A stretch of 38,454 bases of DNA, taken from assembly GCA_023256515.1 (NCBI GenBank), contig JAGDYD010000017.1, forward strand, positions 1-38,454, given 5' to 3'. Positions within the stretch are counted from its first letter, which is position 1; every line of letters starts with the position of its first letter. The notes beneath the pieces are model-generated. The model was not told the DNA's origin. It made no database searches and saw only the letters and a list, made by a program, of their open reading frames with translations. This stretch comes from Microcaldota archaeon. GTDB taxonomy: Archaea; Micrarchaeota; Micrarchaeia; Micrarchaeales; CABMGC01. Positions 29,323 through 36,693 of this stretch are shown in pieces. The position numbers and the translations under genes are program-made.

Positions 29323-30285
29323 ATGGATGTTCTCGACCTTTCATGGACTGAAAAATACAGACCTTCAAAGCTCAGTGAGGTGATAGGCCAGAATGCAATA
29401 GTTGAAAGGCTCAAAGCATTTGTAAAAACCAAGAGCTTTCCTAACATGATATTCGCTGGGCCTGCAGGTGTTGGCAAAACCACATCCGCAATAGCAATGG
29501 CAAAAGAGCTATATGGGGATAAAATAAACGAATTCTTCCTAGAGCTAAATGCTAGCGACACAAGGGGCATAGATGTAATAAGAGGAAAGGTGAAGGAGTT
29601 TGCAAGGACTTTGCCGCTAGAAGAAGGTTTGGTTAAAATAATCTTTCTTGATGAAGCTGATGCTCTTACTCCTGAAGCTCAGCATGCTTTAAGAAGAACG
29701 ATGGAGAAGTATGCACCCACAACAAGGTTTATATTGGGTGCAAACTATGCAAGCAAGATAATAGAGCCGATACAAAGCAGGTGCGTTGTGCTCAGGTTCA
29801 AGCCTTTAAATGTAGAAGAAATGAAGAAGTTCATAGAGAGAATTGCAAAAGGGGAATCTCTAGAAATAGATGAAAAGGCAATAGATGCTTTAATCTATGT
29901 AAGTGAAGGTGATCTAAGAAAACTTACCAACATATTGCAAAGTGCAGCAATACTGGACAAGAAGATAACTGAAAGGAGCATATATGATATAGCAGCAAGG
30001 GCAAGGCCAAAAGAGATAATATCAATGCTAAAATATGCAATAAGTGGCGAGTTTTCTAAAGCAAGGGAAGAGCTAAATAATCTTGTTTTTATATACGGCA
30101 TGAGTGGAGAAGATATATTGATGCAGTGCTATAGGGAGATTCAAAATCTGCCTGTAGATGATAAAACAAAGCTGGAAGTGATAGATAAAATAGGAGAATG
30201 TAATTTTAGGATTGTAGAAGGTGCAAATGAGAGGATACAACTTGAGGCTATGCTTGCCAATATAGCTATGATATCAAAAAAGTGA
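29323..30285 (+). CDS. rfcS: Replication factor C small subunit
   Basis: The 320-residue product is the AAA+ clamp-loader subunit that loads PCNA on primed DNA. Motifs in order are the RFC box I/II start 'SWTEKYRPSKLSEVIGQ' (residues 7-23), Walker A GPAGVGKT (46-53), 'ELNASDTRGIDVIR' (74-87), Walker B FLDEAD (108-113), sensor 1 'GANYASKIIEPIQSRC' with the SRC arginine finger (152-154), and the helical C-terminal collar. The length is normal for RfcS. The large subunit, often adjacent in Archaea, is not present in this window. Two small unknown genes follow closely. Confidence 0.96.
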   Translation: MDVLDLSWTEKYRPSKLSEVIGQNAIVERLKAFVKTKSFPNMIFAGPAGVGKTTSAIAMAKELYGDKINEFFLELNASDTRGIDVIRGKVKEFARTLPLEEGLVKIIFLDEADALTPEAQHALRRTMEKYAPTTRFILGANYASKIIEPIQSRCVVLRFKPLNVEEMKKFIERIAKGESLEIDEKAIDALIYVSEGDLRKLTNILQSAAILDKKITERSIYDIAARARPKEIISMLKYAISGEFSKAREELNNLVFIYGMSGEDILMQCYREIQNLPVDDKTKLEVIDKIGECNFRIVEGANERIQLEAMLANIAMISKK

Positions 30286-30291
30286 TTTAAA

Positions 30292-30459
30292 ATGGCCCAA
30301 AATTCTATTGCCTCTTTGAATGGAATTGATGTGTATTCTATATTGCTTGGAATGTATAGATCTGAGAATTTTGCAAATTTTTTAAAAGGCAGAGAGTACA
30401 TACTAGATGATTATCTAATCTATTTTTCTTACAAAAACCTACTAGAAATGGAAAGTTGA
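30292..30459 (+). CDS. Small hypothetical protein, 55 aa
   Basis: A complete ATG-to-TGA frame of 55 codons begins six bases after the rfcS stop. The product starts MAQNSIASLNGIDVYSILLG and is rich in aromatic and aliphatic residues, ending with an acidic 'LLEMES'. It has no Cys pair and no clear membrane helix; amphipathic helices are likely. Its tight spacing behind rfcS and ahead of the 30500 gene suggests one transcript. No family is recognised. Confidence 0.5.
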   Translation: MAQNSIASLNGIDVYSILLGMYRSENFANFLKGREYILDDYLIYFSYKNLLEMES

Positions 30460-30499
30460 ATTTCAGCTTTTGCACTTAATTCTCCATATTATAGGCGTT

Positions 30500-30907
30500 A
30501 TGGCTTTCTATTGCGATAAAGAAACCATATTAGAAAACAAAAAGGCTGAGCTTGCTGTATTGGAAAGTTCAGATATAGAATTTATAAAGAAAAATATATA
30601 CAATCCAAAAACACACTACTCACAAGCTTTTGCTATAATAAACAAAAACTTAACAAAAGAAGAGCTTAACAAGATTGCAGATGATGTATTCAAGGATTCT
30701 AAATTCTTCTCATACATTTCAATGGCCATTAGATTTGATGAGCTAAATAAAGAATACAAGGGGAAGGTAAAGTATCTTGGTTTAATTGCCAAAGAAGAAA
30801 TAATACTGCACACTAGTGACATGAGGGAATTGGTTTCTTTAATGAGCGATAATAGCGAGGATGTATCAAGGCTTGCAAGGCTCTTCTATAATTTAAGAAG
30901 GAGGTAG
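30500..30907 (+). CDS. Hypothetical protein, 135 aa
   Basis: From the ATG at 30500 the product begins MAFYCDKETILENKKAELAV and looks fully alpha-helical and charged, with no signal peptide, membrane helix or metal motif. The frame is open to a TTG at 30470, which I reject for lack of a ribosome-binding site. Its last 15 bases overlap the convergent TrmI-like gene. It lies 40 bases behind the 55-residue gene and downstream of rfcS, so it may belong to that unit. I do not recognise the family. Confidence 0.65.
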   Translation: MAFYCDKETILENKKAELAVLESSDIEFIKKNIYNPKTHYSQAFAIINKNLTKEELNKIADDVFKDSKFFSYISMAIRFDELNKEYKGKVKYLGLIAKEEIILHTSDMRELVSLMSDNSEDVSRLARLFYNLRRR

Positions 30908-31468
30908 CTTCCTTGCAAAAGTCAAATAACCTGTATGCCAAAGCCCTTTGTTTGTTGGCCTTGTTCCTTCTTCTCTAACTAAATAGTCCCTTATTATAAC
31001 CTCTATTGTATATATTTCTTTGAATCCAAGCTTGTTTAGCTTCTTTACATATTTGTTTACCTGCTCGGCATGTGGCAAAAAGCATGCAACATAGCCGCCT
31101 ATCTTCAAAGCCTTCTTTACATTCTTTAAAGCTTTTTCTGGATTGGGCATATCTAAAGTTACGAGATCTACTTCTTTTTCATATATCTTTTTTGTAATAT
31201 CCTCTTTCCTGAATACTATATTGTTCAATCCTAAAATTTCAGCATTTTTCTTGCCTATCTCAATGAAGTCTTCCCTAACATCATATGAGTATACTTCTTT
31301 TGCAATCCTGGCTAATGAAATTGTTAGCCAACCGCTTCCTGTTCCTGCATCAATGCACACGCTATCTTTGCCTACACATGTATAAGCTACTATTGCCCCT
31401 ATGTCTTTTGGCAGCATAACTTGTGGCCCTCTCTTGAGCTTTCTATAAATATGTGGGTAAATAAACAA
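30893..31468 (-). CDS. trmI: TrmI-like tRNA (adenine-N1)-methyltransferase, short form
   Basis: The 191-residue product matches the catalytic domain of TrmI, which makes m1A57/58 in the T-loop of tRNA. It begins with the family segment 'RGPQVMLPKDIG' (about residues 13-24), then has the SAM loop 'DAGTGSGWLTISLA' (41-54), the acidic 'YSYDVRED' and the 'LVTLDMPNP' catalytic-region motif (about 101-109). The N-terminal beta-barrel domain of about 70-80 residues present in typical TrmI is missing. Translation starts at TTG 31468, two bases from the topA stop, with AAGGTGG as ribosome-binding site. It is the last gene of a topoisomerase unit. Confidence 0.85.
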   Translation of the reverse strand: MFIYPHIYRKLKRGPQVMLPKDIGAIVAYTCVGKDSVCIDAGTGSGWLTISLARIAKEVYSYDVREDFIEIGKKNAEILGLNNIVFRKEDITKKIYEKEVDLVTLDMPNPEKALKNVKKALKIGGYVACFLPHAEQVNKYVKKLNKLGFKEIYTIEVIIRDYLVREEGTRPTNKGLWHTGYLTFARKLPPS

Positions 31469-33568
31469 TCAACCACCTTTCTTCTTTTTAGAAGCTACTT
31501 TGTTTTTAGCTTCTACCTTTCCTTCTTTTCCCCATTCTTTTTTGGTTGGGCATTCGGGATCCAAACACATCTCAAATACGCTTTTTCCCCTCCTAAATAT
31601 TTTTACTATTGGCGTATGGCAATATTCGCATGTTTTTCCGGTGGGCACAATCTTCGCAGCTTGGGGCAAAGGATATGTAACATTGCAATTAGGCCAATTG
31701 GTGCATCCAACAAAGCTTTTTCCATTCTTGGACCTTTTTATTACAAGATCTCCGCCGCATTTGCATTTCCCTAGAACTTCTCCTTTTGAAGTTTCTTGCA
31801 AGCCTTCTTTCAAGCTTTTGCCTATCTCTGCCTCTTTTGCTTTGAATTCTTTTATTATGCTTTCTATTATCTTTTTACCCTCCTCTATAACTTCTTCTTT
31901 TTTCGCTTTGCCGCGCATTATATTGTCCATATCTTCTTCTAGTTTCCTTGTTAGCTCTTCATCCAATATCTCTTTGCAATTTTCCTTAAGTGCATTGTAT
32001 ACGCTCATTCCAAAATCCGTGACCTTTATGCTGCTTCCTTCTATATAATTCCTTTTGAAAAGGGTGTCTATTATCTCTGCTCTTGTAGCCTTTGTGCCCA
32101 AGTTTTTCTTTTCTAAGAGGCTTATCAAGCTTGCTTTAGTGTACCTTTTTGGTGGTGTTGTTTTTGCTTCTTTTTGGAATATCTTTTCTGCTTTTAGCCT
32201 TTCGCCTTCTTCAAACTTTGGGATCTCTACATTCTTCATCTCAACATAAGGAGCATAAAACTTCCTCCATCCTTCCTTCTCTAAAACCTCCCCACTTGCC
32301 TTGTATAATTCATCATTTGCATTTATCACAACATTTGTTCTTTGTATTGTTGCATAATCAGCAAAGCAAGAAAGGAATCTTTTTACTATGAGGTCATAAA
32401 CCTTTTCTTCTTCAGCAGTTAGGCTCTTTGGCTCTATTCCTGTAGGGTATATTGCAGGATGCGCTTCATCCTCTTTTTTGCCTTCAGCAGGCTTAAAGCG
32501 TTTTGCCTTTATTAGTTCATCAGCAAGCGCCTTGTATCTTTCATTTTTGCCAATCTCATAAATAATCCTTGGCAGATTAAGCGAATAAGGCAGCTTCTGT
32601 GATGAAGTTCTTGGATATGATATATATGCTCTTTCATAAAGCGATTGTGCTATTGCTAAAGTTCTAGATGGGTCCATTCCGAAGACTCTGCTGGCCTCTA
32701 CCTGTAAGCTTGTCAAATCAAAAGGAGGCAAAGGCCTTTCTATTACTTCTTTATTCTCTACTTTTTGTACAAAAGCCTCTTTTTGCCTGCTCCTTTCCAA
32801 AGCTTCATCAGCAACTTTCTTTTCGAAAATTTCATTCCTTGAGTTTTCAAAAGTTACTCCTTTAAAAACAGCGAATATCTTCCAATATGGCTTAGGTACA
32901 AAATCCTTTATCTCCAATTCTCTTTTGGCAAGTATTGCCAAAGTTGGGCCTTGAACTCTTCCTATACTCACTATTTTTTTAATACCATTCGCATAAAGAG
33001 AGCGCATAAGCGCCCTGCTCATGTTTATGCCCCACATCCAATCTAGTATATGCCTTGTTTCACCTGCATTGAAGTTGTTTTCATCAAACGGATTTATGTT
33101 TCTGTAGGATTCTAGAAGGTCTTCTTTTGTAGTGGTTGAAAACTTCATCCTCAGCAATTGCCCTTTTTTAACCTCACTATTGACATCGCCATTTTGTATA
33201 AACTTTATTATATTTGTGCCTATGACTGTGCCTTCTATATCATAGTCGCACGCATTTATGAAAAGGCTGCATCTTTTTCCTATCTCTGCTATGGTGTCAA
33301 GGTATTTCTTTGTAAAATATGCATTTTTGTTTGCCTTGTATGATGGCACCCATTCTATTTCGAAAATAGGGAATCCTTTGCTGCCCTCTTTTTGCCTTAT
33401 TGTAAAAAGGTGGCCTGCTGCAGCAACAACATAAATAATGTCTTCTCCGTTTTTAAGCTCATAGTAGCTTACTCCTTCGAATGAAAATCTTTTATAATCC
33501 CCTTCAGCAAGAGAGCTAGCGAGCCTTTGTGCTACACTAGGCTTCTCTGCTATAATCAATTTGTTCAT
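31469..33568 (-). CDS. topA: DNA topoisomerase IA
   Basis: This product of about 699 residues relaxes negatively supercoiled DNA by a single-strand break. It has an N-terminal Toprim domain ('LIIAEKPSVAQRLA', then acidic DYDIEG at about 108-113) and the active-site Tyr at about residue 318 in 'AYISYPRTSS'. Two C-terminal four-Cys zinc modules follow ('CKCGG...GCTNWPNC' and 'CEYC...MCLDPEC'), then a Lys-rich tail. I use the ATG at 33568; a GTG at 33580 overlaps the upstream stop as GTGA and is an alternative. It lies between a small membrane-protein gene and the TrmI-like gene. Confidence 0.95.
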   Translation of the reverse strand: MNKLIIAEKPSVAQRLASSLAEGDYKRFSFEGVSYYELKNGEDIIYVVAAAGHLFTIRQKEGSKGFPIFEIEWVPSYKANKNAYFTKKYLDTIAEIGKRCSLFINACDYDIEGTVIGTNIIKFIQNGDVNSEVKKGQLLRMKFSTTTKEDLLESYRNINPFDENNFNAGETRHILDWMWGINMSRALMRSLYANGIKKIVSIGRVQGPTLAILAKRELEIKDFVPKPYWKIFAVFKGVTFENSRNEIFEKKVADEALERSRQKEAFVQKVENKEVIERPLPPFDLTSLQVEASRVFGMDPSRTLAIAQSLYERAYISYPRTSSQKLPYSLNLPRIIYEIGKNERYKALADELIKAKRFKPAEGKKEDEAHPAIYPTGIEPKSLTAEEEKVYDLIVKRFLSCFADYATIQRTNVVINANDELYKASGEVLEKEGWRKFYAPYVEMKNVEIPKFEEGERLKAEKIFQKEAKTTPPKRYTKASLISLLEKKNLGTKATRAEIIDTLFKRNYIEGSSIKVTDFGMSVYNALKENCKEILDEELTRKLEEDMDNIMRGKAKKEEVIEEGKKIIESIIKEFKAKEAEIGKSLKEGLQETSKGEVLGKCKCGGDLVIKRSKNGKSFVGCTNWPNCNVTYPLPQAAKIVPTGKTCEYCHTPIVKIFRRGKSVFEMCLDPECPTKKEWGKEGKVEAKNKVASKKKKGG

Positions 33569-33576
33569 ATACAAAT

Positions 33577-33795
33577 TCACTTGCTTTTCTTGCTTTTTGC
33601 TTTATTTGGTTTATATGTCTCTTCTTTTGATATATATCTAGACATATAGAATCCAAGGATTATTGTTATTACTGCTATGATATAAAATATGTAGCCACTA
33701 CCATACATTATAAATGCGGCTATGGCAATAATTGTGAGTGTAATAACGCTGACCGATAGGTAAAGCGACTTTCTTTCCTTTTCGGAAAGTTCCAT
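33577..33795 (-). CDS. Small two-helix membrane protein, 72 aa
   Basis: The product begins MELSEKERKSLYLSV and has two hydrophobic helices (about residues 11-32 and 35-53) joined by a short GSG turn. The tail is very basic (KPNKAKSKKSK). By the positive-inside rule both ends should be cytoplasmic. The stop codon touches the topA frame, so the two are co-transcribed. I recognise no family. The 72 bases upstream are shared with the divergent transporter pair and are A+T-rich, consistent with two promoters. Confidence 0.65.
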   Translation of the reverse strand: MELSEKERKSLYLSVSVITLTIIAIAAFIMYGSGYIFYIIAVITIILGFYMSRYISKEETYKPNKAKSKKSK

Positions 33796-33867
33796 TAAAC
33801 CACATTTTTAGATTAAAATTTAAAGTTTAAATAACCTTACTTCTAATTTATCTTATCTTGTGATTAA

Positions 33868-34227
33868 ATGATAGGCGAAGCAGAAATAATAGCTCTTACA
33901 GTTTTCTCTTCATTTTTAGCATCTTTTGCACAGTATTTATTCAAGAAAAATCTACCAAGGTTTGAAGCGAGCATTAGGGGTTTATTTTCAATAATTAAAA
34001 ACAAGTTTGTAGTAATTGGTCTTCTAATATATATAGTCAGCTTGCCAATATATCTTTTTGCTTTGAAAAATGGGGCTCTTTCTTTTGTTTATCCCACATT
34101 TGCAACTTCTTTCATATTTGTTCTTTTGTTTTCAAAATTCGGAATAGGCGAAAAGATAAGCCTTTCAAGGGTAATTGGTATAATATTGGTAATATTTGGC
34201 ATATCTATAATCGCATTAACATTTTAG
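33868..34227 (+). CDS. SMR/DMT-like transporter subunit, first of a pair
   Basis: The 119-residue product has four membrane helices, the size and layout of a small multidrug resistance/EamA half-transporter. Charged residues concentrate in the loop between helices 1 and 2 (KKNLPRFEASIRG) and in the loop between helices 3 and 4. The positive-inside rule therefore places the N- and C-termini outside. Helix 3 carries the family-like 'LSFVYPTFATSFIFVLLFS'. It precedes a second four-helix gene by nine bases; the two probably form a heterodimer. The substrate is unknown; drug, polyamine or lipid-linked sugar export are known for relatives. Confidence 0.78.
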   Translation: MIGEAEIIALTVFSSFLASFAQYLFKKNLPRFEASIRGLFSIIKNKFVVIGLLIYIVSLPIYLFALKNGALSFVYPTFATSFIFVLLFSKFGIGEKISLSRVIGIILVIFGISIIALTF

Positions 34228-34236
34228 GCTGATGTT

Positions 34237-34581
34237 ATGGAAAAAGAAAGCCAATATAGCAAAAAAATACTTGTTTCAATATTGATAACAAGCACATTCC
34301 TTGGTGGCCTTGGACAATTCCTATTCAAGATAGGATTAAACAACCATAATTCATTCATACTTCTATTATTCGTTTTTCTTGGCTTCTTGTCTTATTCATT
34401 ATCTACTGTTTTTTACTTTTTTGCTTTAAGCAGAGCACACTTGAGCTGGGTTTATGGCTTTGGTGGCTTGTCATATATATTTGCAAGCTTGCTGGCATCT
34501 TTTATAGAGCCAGTACCTCTATTGAGATGGCTTGGCATATTTATAATAGCTGTAGGTACTGCACTTATAGGGATAAGCTAA
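34237..34581 (+). CDS. SMR/DMT-like transporter subunit, second of a pair
   Basis: The 114-residue product also has four membrane helices and resembles its upstream neighbour ('GQFLFKIGLNNHN' matching 'AQYLFKKNLPRFE', and 'HLSWVYGFGGLSYIFASLLAS' in helix 3). Here the positive charge sits at the N-terminus (SQYSKK), predicting both termini inside, the opposite of the first subunit. It ends exactly where the convergent gene 34582-34899 ends, with no base between the stop codons. Confidence 0.78.
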   Translation: MEKESQYSKKILVSILITSTFLGGLGQFLFKIGLNNHNSFILLLFVFLGFLSYSLSTVFYFFALSRAHLSWVYGFGGLSYIFASLLASFIEPVPLLRWLGIFIIAVGTALIGIS

Positions 34582-34899
34582 CTACTTGCTCTCTTTTCTA
34601 GAGCTGCTTCCATTATCTTGGCAATTCATCTTTATTCCCAAGTAGACAAATTTGTAGCCTATATTTGCGAAGAGGAAAAGCAGAATTATCTGTAGGAATA
34701 TAAAACCTGTCTCTTTTGCTGTGTTGCTCAAATTATTTGTCAGCGAATATATTGAGACTGTTATATTTGAATTTTGTGGCGTCTGCGTCATATATTGCTC
34801 TGAGTTCAAGCTTTGATAAAGGCCGTATCCTACCAAGAATGTGAACAATAGTAGTATTATTCCTATAGCAATTAGGACATATCCTATTATAGAAGCCAT
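34582..34899 (-). CDS. Small membrane protein downstream of ABC genes, 105 aa
   Basis: The product has two membrane helices (about residues 4-27 and 66-90) separated by a polar, Asn/Thr/Ser-rich loop of about 38 residues that would lie outside. A Ser/Lys-rich tail ends the protein. I use the ATG at 34899; a TTG nine bases earlier is the only other start. It begins 21 bases after the ABC permease stop on the same strand, so it may be an accessory subunit of the transporter or simply co-transcribed. No family recognised. Confidence 0.6.
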   Translation of the reverse strand: MASIIGYVLIAIGIILLLFTFLVGYGLYQSLNSEQYMTQTPQNSNITVSIYSLTNNLSNTAKETGFIFLQIILLFLFANIGYKFVYLGIKMNCQDNGSSSRKESK

Positions 34900-34920
34900 A
34901 AAGATCAATCATCTTGCTTA

Positions 34921-35700
34921 TTATAACATTATAAACTTTTCCCTGTCAAATAGCTTTTTGCTAAACCATAGCACAAGAATGCTTGTAATAATCAAAGTGG
35001 CAAGCATCAATATAAAAAATTGTAATGTTAACTTCGCAATATTGAAGATAGACATAAAAGGTATTATCAATAGTGGCAATATAAGCAAAGTGCTTATTTG
35101 CTGCGCCTCTTTTATGCCTTTGACCCTTGTAGAAACTAGAACAACCAAGCCTATAGTAGTAAGTGCAAGAAAAGGGGAATTAGCAAGCATCATATACCAG
35201 CTCATATTTGGGAATATCTCTATCCCAAAAGCCTTTAGTGAAAAAAAGTCTGTAATTCCTGCATATATTAAAAATACAATGGTGGTAAGTAAAACAGCAG
35301 GTATCAAAGAAGCAAGTATTTTGCCAACAAGAAGCTCTTCATTTGTTGCAGGAGTCAAGAGCAAAGCCTCTGCAGTTTTCCTTTCTTTTTCTCCAGCAAA
35401 GCTGTCGGCTGCAAGTACAGAAGCAGTTATTATTGGCATGGTCATAAATATAGGCCCTAATATGTTTGTTGAAAAGAATTCTATAAAATAAATGCTTCCA
35501 AAAGAAGATTGCGGCACTTCTACCCCTGCTATCTGTGGCAATATGCTAGTGCCGGCATATTTTGATATATAAAATGTAAATGCTGGAAGCATTATTGCAA
35601 ATATTATTGGTATGCCTACCATTGGCCCCCATATAGAGATGCTGGAAAATGCCTCTTTGATGTCTTTTGCACTTATTGCCCAAACTTTATACCATTCTAT
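34921..35700 (-). CDS. ABC-2-type permease, apparently starting at AUA
   Basis: The membrane subunit of an ABC exporter has six helices and the ABC-2 segment 'DSFAGEKERKTAEALLLTPA' between helices 2 and 3. The first ATG in frame is at 35622, but that would begin inside the first helix. The same frame is open 26 codons further, to the TAA at 35701-35703, and encodes EWYKVWAISAKDIKEAFSS, the amphipathic N-terminal segment expected for the family. No ATG, GTG, TTG or CTG occurs in that stretch. Its first codon, ATA at 35700-35698, lies four bases after GGTGA, the same spacing as at the ferredoxin gene. I therefore read a 259-residue protein from AUA, five bases after the ATPase gene stops. Confidence 0.82.
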   Translation of the reverse strand: MEWYKVWAISAKDIKEAFSSISIWGPMVGIPIIFAIMLPAFTFYISKYAGTSILPQIAGVEVPQSSFGSIYFIEFFSTNILGPIFMTMPIITASVLAADSFAGEKERKTAEALLLTPATNEELLVGKILASLIPAVLLTTIVFLIYAGITDFFSLKAFGIEIFPNMSWYMMLANSPFLALTTIGLVVLVSTRVKGIKEAQQISTLLILPLLIIPFMSIFNIAKLTLQFFILMLATLIITSILVLWFSKKLFDREKFIML

Positions 35701-35704
35701 TTAA

Positions 35705-36574
35705 TCACCAATCCCCGCTTATACTTTCATTAAGGTAGCTTACGCTCAATATTTTTCCACCTTTTTCTATTATCTTACTTATGAGCTCTGGTATTTCTTT
35801 TGCGCTATCTAGCTCTGCTTCTATCCTATTTCCTTTCTGCAATATTTTAAACCCATTTATAAGAAGCTTTTTGCTTTCTAAAAGATATACCTCTACTTTT
35901 ACATTTTTTATCTTTGAGAGTATCTTATTTATGTTTCCAAAACCTTCTACTCTGCCTTTCTTAAGTATTAGTACCTTTCCATCTATCTTGTGTATCTCTT
36001 CCAGCCTTTGTGTTGCATAAACTATTGTTGCCTTTGAGCTGTTTATTATTTCATGAACCTCATTTGATGCTTTTGGGTCAAGGAATGCGGTGGGCTCATC
36101 CAAGAGCATTACCTCTGGATTATTAAGCAAAGCTCTGCATATTGCTATTTTTTGTTTTGTTCCTCTACTCAGTTGGCCAACTTTTGTATATTTATAATTT
36201 GCAGCATTTAGCCTTTCCAAATTATATTCTACTTTCTCTTCTATTTCCTCTTTCTCAAGACCATAAAGCCTGCCGAAGAAAATCAAGTTTTCCATAACAG
36301 ACAAATTGTCATATAAAGAATAGTTTTCCCCTACAAAAGAAATTTTCATCCTCATCTCTTTTGGGTTTTCAATAGTATTGCTTCCAAGCACTTTAATAAA
36401 GCCTTTATCTGGCTTCAATATTCCAGATATTAGCCTGAGCAATGTGCTTTTCCCTGCACCATTCGGCCCAAGCACAATGAGCTTTTCTCCTTTCTTTAGC
36501 GGGAAGCTTACCTCTTCTAATGCTTTTGCGCCTTTAAAATATTTTGATACATTGTTTACTTCTATGGCTCTCAT
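35705..36574 (-). CDS. ABC transporter ATP-binding protein with altered Q- and H-loops
   Basis: The 289-residue product is the ATPase partner of the ABC-2 permease. Walker A is GPNGAGKS at residues 36-43, the signature LSRGTKQ at 135-141, Walker B VMLLDEP at 155-161 with the catalytic Glu160, and the D-loop 'FLDPKA' follows. Two normally invariant residues differ. The Q-loop position is Glu83 (VGEN instead of the usual PQ), and the H-loop His is Gln189 (VYATQRLEE). A C-terminal domain of about 90 residues is typical of drug or polysaccharide ABC-2 ATPases. The cargo is unknown. The gene starts just before tRNA-Leu, on the same strand. Confidence 0.92.
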   Translation of the reverse strand: MRAIEVNNVSKYFKGAKALEEVSFPLKKGEKLIVLGPNGAGKSTLLRLISGILKPDKGFIKVLGSNTIENPKEMRMKISFVGENYSLYDNLSVMENLIFFGRLYGLEKEEIEEKVEYNLERLNAANYKYTKVGQLSRGTKQKIAICRALLNNPEVMLLDEPTAFLDPKASNEVHEIINSSKATIVYATQRLEEIHKIDGKVLILKKGRVEGFGNINKILSKIKNVKVEVYLLESKKLLINGFKILQKGNRIEAELDSAKEIPELISKIIEKGGKILSVSYLNESISGDW

Positions 36575-36590
36575 AAAAACCTTATAGATT

Positions 36591-36693
36591 TGCAGGGGGA
36601 GAGATTTGAACTCTCGAAGGCGCTAAGCCACAGGATCTTAAGTCCTGCGCATTTTTCTGTGGCTAATGCCAGACCAGACTCTGCCACCCCTGC
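36591..36693 (-). tRNA. tRNA-Leu (UAA) with 17-19-nt insertion in the D-loop
   Basis: The acceptor stem GCAGGGG pairs with CCCCTGC; the discriminator is A and CCA is not encoded. The anticodon stem-loop is CAGGA-CTTAAGA-TCCTG with anticodon UAA at 36640-36638. The long variable arm (GGC...GCC) marks a class II tRNA, and the T-arm is GAGAG-TTCAAAT-CTCTC. The D-arm is oversized: after the conserved GGTC it holds TGGC-ATTA-GCCA-CAGAA before the 3' D-stem. TCTG pairs with CAGA, with bulges GTC and AAA, a BHB-like fold that suggests a non-canonical intron at about 36655-36671. Removing it gives an ordinary archaeal tRNA-Leu. The PAC2 gene upstream ends at the preceding base. Confidence 0.93.
36655..36671 (-). 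other. Probable D-loop intron of tRNA-Leu(UAA)
   Basis: These 17 bases (up to 19, depending on where in the bulges cleavage falls) have no place in a normal tRNA. They form a hairpin TGGC-ATTA-GCCA flanked by the 4-bp helix TCTG/CAGA and bulges GTC and AAA. An expanded D-loop kept in the mature tRNA is the alternative. Confidence 0.6.

Noticed and set aside
35622-35690. ABC permease start at the first in-frame ATG (35622), or at the ATG near 35692
   Set aside because: The first cuts off a family-typical N-terminal segment and lacks a ribosome-binding site. The second reads Met-Val-stop.
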